The notes under the pieces were generated by a model. It was not told the DNA's origin and made no database searches. It worked only from the letters and a program-made list of their open reading frames with translations. DNA of 7,509 nucleotides, from positions 1-7,509 of the forward strand of contig JAATFR010000375.1 of NCBI GenBank assembly GCA_015655095.1. The letters are read 5' to 3'. Position numbers and translations under genes: made by a program. Within the stretch, counting starts at the first letter, position 1, and the number at the start of each line of letters is the position of its first letter. The stretch is from Hyphomicrobiales bacterium. GTDB lineage: Bacteria; Pseudomonadota; Alphaproteobacteria; Parvibaculales; Parvibaculaceae. Below are positions 5,793-7,509 of this stretch, one piece after another.

Positions 5793-6251
5793 TCGGCGCT
5801 GATCAGTGTGGCCCGGACGAACCTTGAAACGGAACTGCGCCGGGCATTCATAAGCCAGCGCTGGACCCTGCTGCTCGATCGCTGGCCCGGTTCGGACGTG
5901 ATGATACCACTGGCGCCTGCGCAGAGCATCGACGAGGTGCGCGTTTCAGGCATTACACTCGACGCCAACTCTTATGCCAGCGAATGCAGGCGCGAGCCTG
6001 CCTTGCTCTATGGCAAGACAGGCATGATCTGGCCAATTCCGGTAAAGCCGGTTGCCGGGATCGAGATCGATTTCACAGCAGGCTTTGGCGCGGCGGCCGA
6101 TGATGTGCCAGCCCCGATCCGCCAGGCGATATTGATGCTCGTTTCCCACTGGTTCGAGACGCGCGAGCCGGTGGCGATAGGAACGCCTGCTCTGGAAATG
6201 CCATTCACTGTTTCACAGATGATCGCGCCTTACCGGAGGCCCAGATTATGA
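5790..6251 (+). CDS. Downstream fragment of the head-tail connector, potentially translated from GTG 5790
   Basis: This is the open part of the interrupted adaptor gene, 153 residues if started at GTG 5790. It keeps most of the family: the helical VARTNLETELRRAF segment, the beta-rich middle (WTLLLDRWPGSDVMIPLAP, then the SIDEVRVSGITLDANSY stretch), and the C-terminal helix APIRQAILMLVSHWFETRE with the tail MIAPYRRPRL, which is typical of the end of this family. It lacks about 33 N-terminal residues, including the conserved LAQARAHLRLD helix, so it may not assemble normally. Its stop overlaps the next gene's start (ATGA), so translation here may be needed for coupled expression of the stopper. 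Confidence 0.6.
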   Translation: MSALISVARTNLETELRRAFISQRWTLLLDRWPGSDVMIPLAPAQSIDEVRVSGITLDANSYASECRREPALLYGKTGMIWPIPVKPVAGIEIDFTAGFGAAADDVPAPIRQAILMLVSHWFETREPVAIGTPALEMPFTVSQMIAPYRRPRL

Positions 6252-6580
6252 GCGGCAAGATTGGACCGCTGCGCGAGCGGGTGATCATCGAGCAGGCAAG
6301 CATGGTGCTCGACGATGCGGGTGGCCATACGCTTTCATGGAACCCGATCGCCACCGTATGGGCACAGATTGAAAACCGCAGCGGCAGCGAAGTTGTGGTG
6401 GGCGAGCGGATCGAGAGCCACCGCACGCGGCGGGTGCGCATCCGCAGGCGCACGAACATCGGGCCGGGCATGCGTCTGCTCTGGGGCGCGACGCCTCTCG
6501 ATATTCGAGTGGTGACGGATTCGACCAGCGGGGCAGGCTATATCTGGCTGATCTGCGAGGAGGTTTCTGATGGCGCTTGA
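6248..6580 (+). CDS. Phage head-tail adaptor/stopper (SPP1 gp16 / HK97 gp10 type, GTA gp7-like)
   Basis: A 110-residue protein of normal length for this neck family, whose members sit beneath the portal-adaptor ring and close the head exit (stopper) before tail joining. Recognisable segments are GPLRERVIIEQASMVLDDAGGHTLSWNPIATVWAQIENRSGSE (residues 6-48), where the RV.I......DD.GG....W....T.WA.I....G.E pattern is characteristic, then the RRVRIRRRTNIGPGMRLLWG strand and the LDIRVVTDST block near the C-terminus. The ATG overlaps the adaptor stop by four bases, so translation is probably coupled to the upstream gene despite its amber codon. The 3' end overlaps the next gene by 11 bases. No defect is visible. 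Confidence 0.88.
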   Translation: MSGKIGPLRERVIIEQASMVLDDAGGHTLSWNPIATVWAQIENRSGSEVVVGERIESHRTRRVRIRRRTNIGPGMRLLWGATPLDIRVVTDSTSGAGYIWLICEEVSDGA

Positions 6581-6977
6581 TGCGGGTTTGGCCTTGCAGA
6601 AGACGCTTTACGCCACACTTTCAGGCGATACGGCGCTCACCGGGCTGATCGGGCTGCGGCTTTACGACAATGTGCCGGGTGATACAGCCTTTCCCTATGT
6701 CACGATGGGCGAAGGCCGGATGATGGACTGGAGCAGCGACACCCATGACGGCGCGGAGCACCGGCTGGTCTTTCACATCTACACCCGGACCGGCGGGCGT
6801 TCGCTGATCAAGACCATTACCGGCGCATTGAAGGCGAGGCTCCACAATGCGCCGCTGGTGCTGACCGATCACCGGCTGGTCAACATGCGCTTTGTCGAGG
6901 CGGACATCGTGCGGCTGGCCGATGGCGTGACATGGCACGGGCTGGTGCGCTTTCGCGCCGTGACCGAGGCGATCTGA
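6570..6977 (+). CDS. DUF3168 family tail terminator/tail completion protein (GTA gp8-like)
   Basis: A 135-residue protein matching the DUF3168 pattern: LQKTLYATLSGDTALTGLIG...RLYDNVPGDTAFPYVTMGE near the N-terminus, then a His-Asp segment (DTHDGAEHRLVFHIYTRTGG), a helix (SLIKTITGALKARL) and NMRFVEADIVRLADGVTWHGLVRFRAVTE. In RcGTA the equivalent g8 product forms the tail terminator ring that ends tube growth and joins the tail to the neck. The start at 6570 has a strong GAGGAGG site at 6557-6563 with a 6-base spacer and lies 11 bases inside the preceding gene. It ends 30 bases before the tail tube gene. Complete and probably functional. Confidence 0.9.
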   Translation: MALDAGLALQKTLYATLSGDTALTGLIGLRLYDNVPGDTAFPYVTMGEGRMMDWSSDTHDGAEHRLVFHIYTRTGGRSLIKTITGALKARLHNAPLVLTDHRLVNMRFVEADIVRLADGVTWHGLVRFRAVTEAI

Positions 6978-7007
6978 TTTTCATTTCATACCTGACAGGG
7001 TTTCATC

Positions 7008-7415
7008 ATGGTGGCGCAAAAGGGCAAAGACTTGTTGCTCAAGCTCGACAGCACGGGAAGTGGCGTTTATGTGACGGTGGCAGGCCTGCGCAGCCGCACG
7101 CTCGCCTTCAACGCGCGCGCGGTGGATGCGACCAATGCGGACTCGACCGGCGCCTGGCGCGAGTTGCTTGCAGGCGCGGGCATCCGCTCGGCCAGCGTCA
7201 GCGGGCGCGGTGTGTTCCGCGATGAGGCGGCGGATGAAACGATCCGTTCTCTCTTCTTTGCGGCGACCCAGCGCAACTGGCAGATCGTCATTCCCAATTT
7301 CGGCACGGTGACGGGCCTGTTCCAGATTTCGGCGCTTGAGTATGCGGGTGAGCATGATGGTGAGATGACCTACGACCTCTCGCTTGAATCTGCCGGCGCG
7401 CTGAGTTTCGCCTGA
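7008..7415 (+). CDS. Major tail tube protein, TP901-1 family (GTA gp9-like)
   Basis: A 135-residue tail tube subunit; stacked hexamers of this family form the tail tube. Family features are the opening VAQKGKDLLLKLDSTGSGVYVTVAGLRSRTLAFNARAVDATNAD (residues 2-45), the S(T/G)AWRELLAGAGIRSASVSGRGVF stretch (46-69), and the late ALEYAGEHDGEMTYDLSLESAGALSF, typical of TP901-1/GTA gp9 tube proteins. The ribosome binding site before the ATG at 7008 is modest (CAGGG with an 8-9 base spacer). The stop codon shares its last base with the next gene's start (TGATG), indicating coupled translation of the following tail assembly gene. Confidence 0.92.
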   Translation: MVAQKGKDLLLKLDSTGSGVYVTVAGLRSRTLAFNARAVDATNADSTGAWRELLAGAGIRSASVSGRGVFRDEAADETIRSLFFAATQRNWQIVIPNFGTVTGLFQISALEYAGEHDGEMTYDLSLESAGALSFA

Positions 7416-7509
7416 TGACGCGCCCACCCAACCGGCATCGCGGCGAAATTGCCGCTGCGCTCGATGGCGAGACGCGCATCCTGTGCCTGACGCTGGGGGC
7501 GCTGGCGGA
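7415..7509 (+). CDS. GTA gp10-like tail assembly chaperone-type protein, 3'-truncated by the window
   Basis: The ATG at 7415 overlaps the tail tube stop codon by one base, and the frame stays open to the window end. The visible 31 residues, MTRPPNRHRGEIAAALDGET followed by RILCLTLGALA, match the conserved start of the GTA gp10-type family (NRHRGE....LDG.......LTLGALAELE). These proteins lie between tail tube and tape measure and are thought to act as tail assembly chaperones. Only the N-terminus is present, so completeness cannot be judged. Confidence 0.8.
   Translation, partial: MTRPPNRHRGEIAAALDGETRILCLTLGALA

Larger units (their letters stand above)
5691..6251 (+). pseudogene. Head-tail connector/adaptor gene (phiE125 gp8 / GTA gp6-like) interrupted by an amber codon
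   Basis: Read from the ATG at 5691, the frame gives MTLILLEGPVLEPVSLAQAR, then AHLRLDATD, then TAG at 5778-5780, then DTLVSALISVARTNLETELRRAF and so on to TGA at 6249-6251. Both sides of the TAG fit the same family. The opening half (EPVSLAQARAHLRLD) is the standard start of the phage gp6-like/phiE125 gp8 head-tail connector family. The second half carries the typical VARTNLETELRRAFISQRWTLLLDRWP and the late GFGAAADDVPAPIRQAILMLVSHWFETRE block. Relatives have an acidic or Gln residue at the stop position, so a single base change (for example GAG or CAG to TAG) explains it. The full product would be about 186 residues and would sit under the portal as the first neck ring. It is called a pseudogene provisionally; nonsense suppression or internal restart could leave it active. 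Confidence 0.8.

Noticed and set aside
3..7509. CRISPR array, tRNA, integrase, defence or toxin-antitoxin genes
   Set aside because: None was recognised; gaps between genes are all under 90 bases, and every sizeable plus-strand gene is explained as a phage head or neck component.

Overview
The window is one continuous stretch, read entirely from the plus strand, of a tailed-phage head and head-tail-joining module of the kind shared by alphaproteobacterial siphophage-like prophages and Rhodobacter-type gene transfer agents (GTAs). High GC, GTG/ATG starts, strong purine-rich ribosome binding sites, ATGA overlaps, and protein sequences that look most like those from Hyphomicrobiales (rhizobia/Brucella relatives) suggest an alphaproteobacterial chromosome. 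That assignment rests on recognising the proteins, not on any search. No integrase, att site, tRNA, lysis or regulatory gene lies inside the window, so prophage, GTA-like cluster and decaying remnant cannot be separated from this sequence alone.

Layout: a 5'-truncated gene in the small-terminase position (3-425), overlapping the large terminase TerL (334-1644); an 83-base gap with a hairpin repeat; the portal (1728-2942); a small one-pass membrane/coiled-coil protein in the 'g3.5' position (2939-3193); a strong intrinsic terminator (3243-3267); the HK97-type prohead protease (3274-3852); the HK97-fold major capsid protein (3864-5180); a lower-GC small structural, probably decoration, protein (5191-5622); a second strong hairpin (5642-5666); a head-tail adaptor gene broken by an in-frame amber codon (5691-6251); the stopper-type head-tail adaptor (6248-6580); a DUF3168 tail terminator (6570-6977); the TP901-1-type major tail tube protein (7008-7415); and the start of a GTA gp10-like tail assembly chaperone-type gene (7415 onward). 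The order matches RcGTA g1-g10, with one extra gene between g5 and g6.

How the parts work together: the terminase pair recognises and pumps DNA through the portal into a shell of capsid protein, whose N-terminal delta (scaffold) domain is removed by the protease. The small post-capsid protein probably coats the shell. Adaptor, stopper and tail terminator form the neck, and the tube protein builds the tail.

There is no obvious new system here. The points worth attention are the amber codon in the adaptor gene with a ready-made restart site directly after it, two terminator-like hairpins that bracket protease-capsid-decoration as a separable unit, a low-GC inserted gene, and small in-frame tandem duplications at the 3' ends of two genes.
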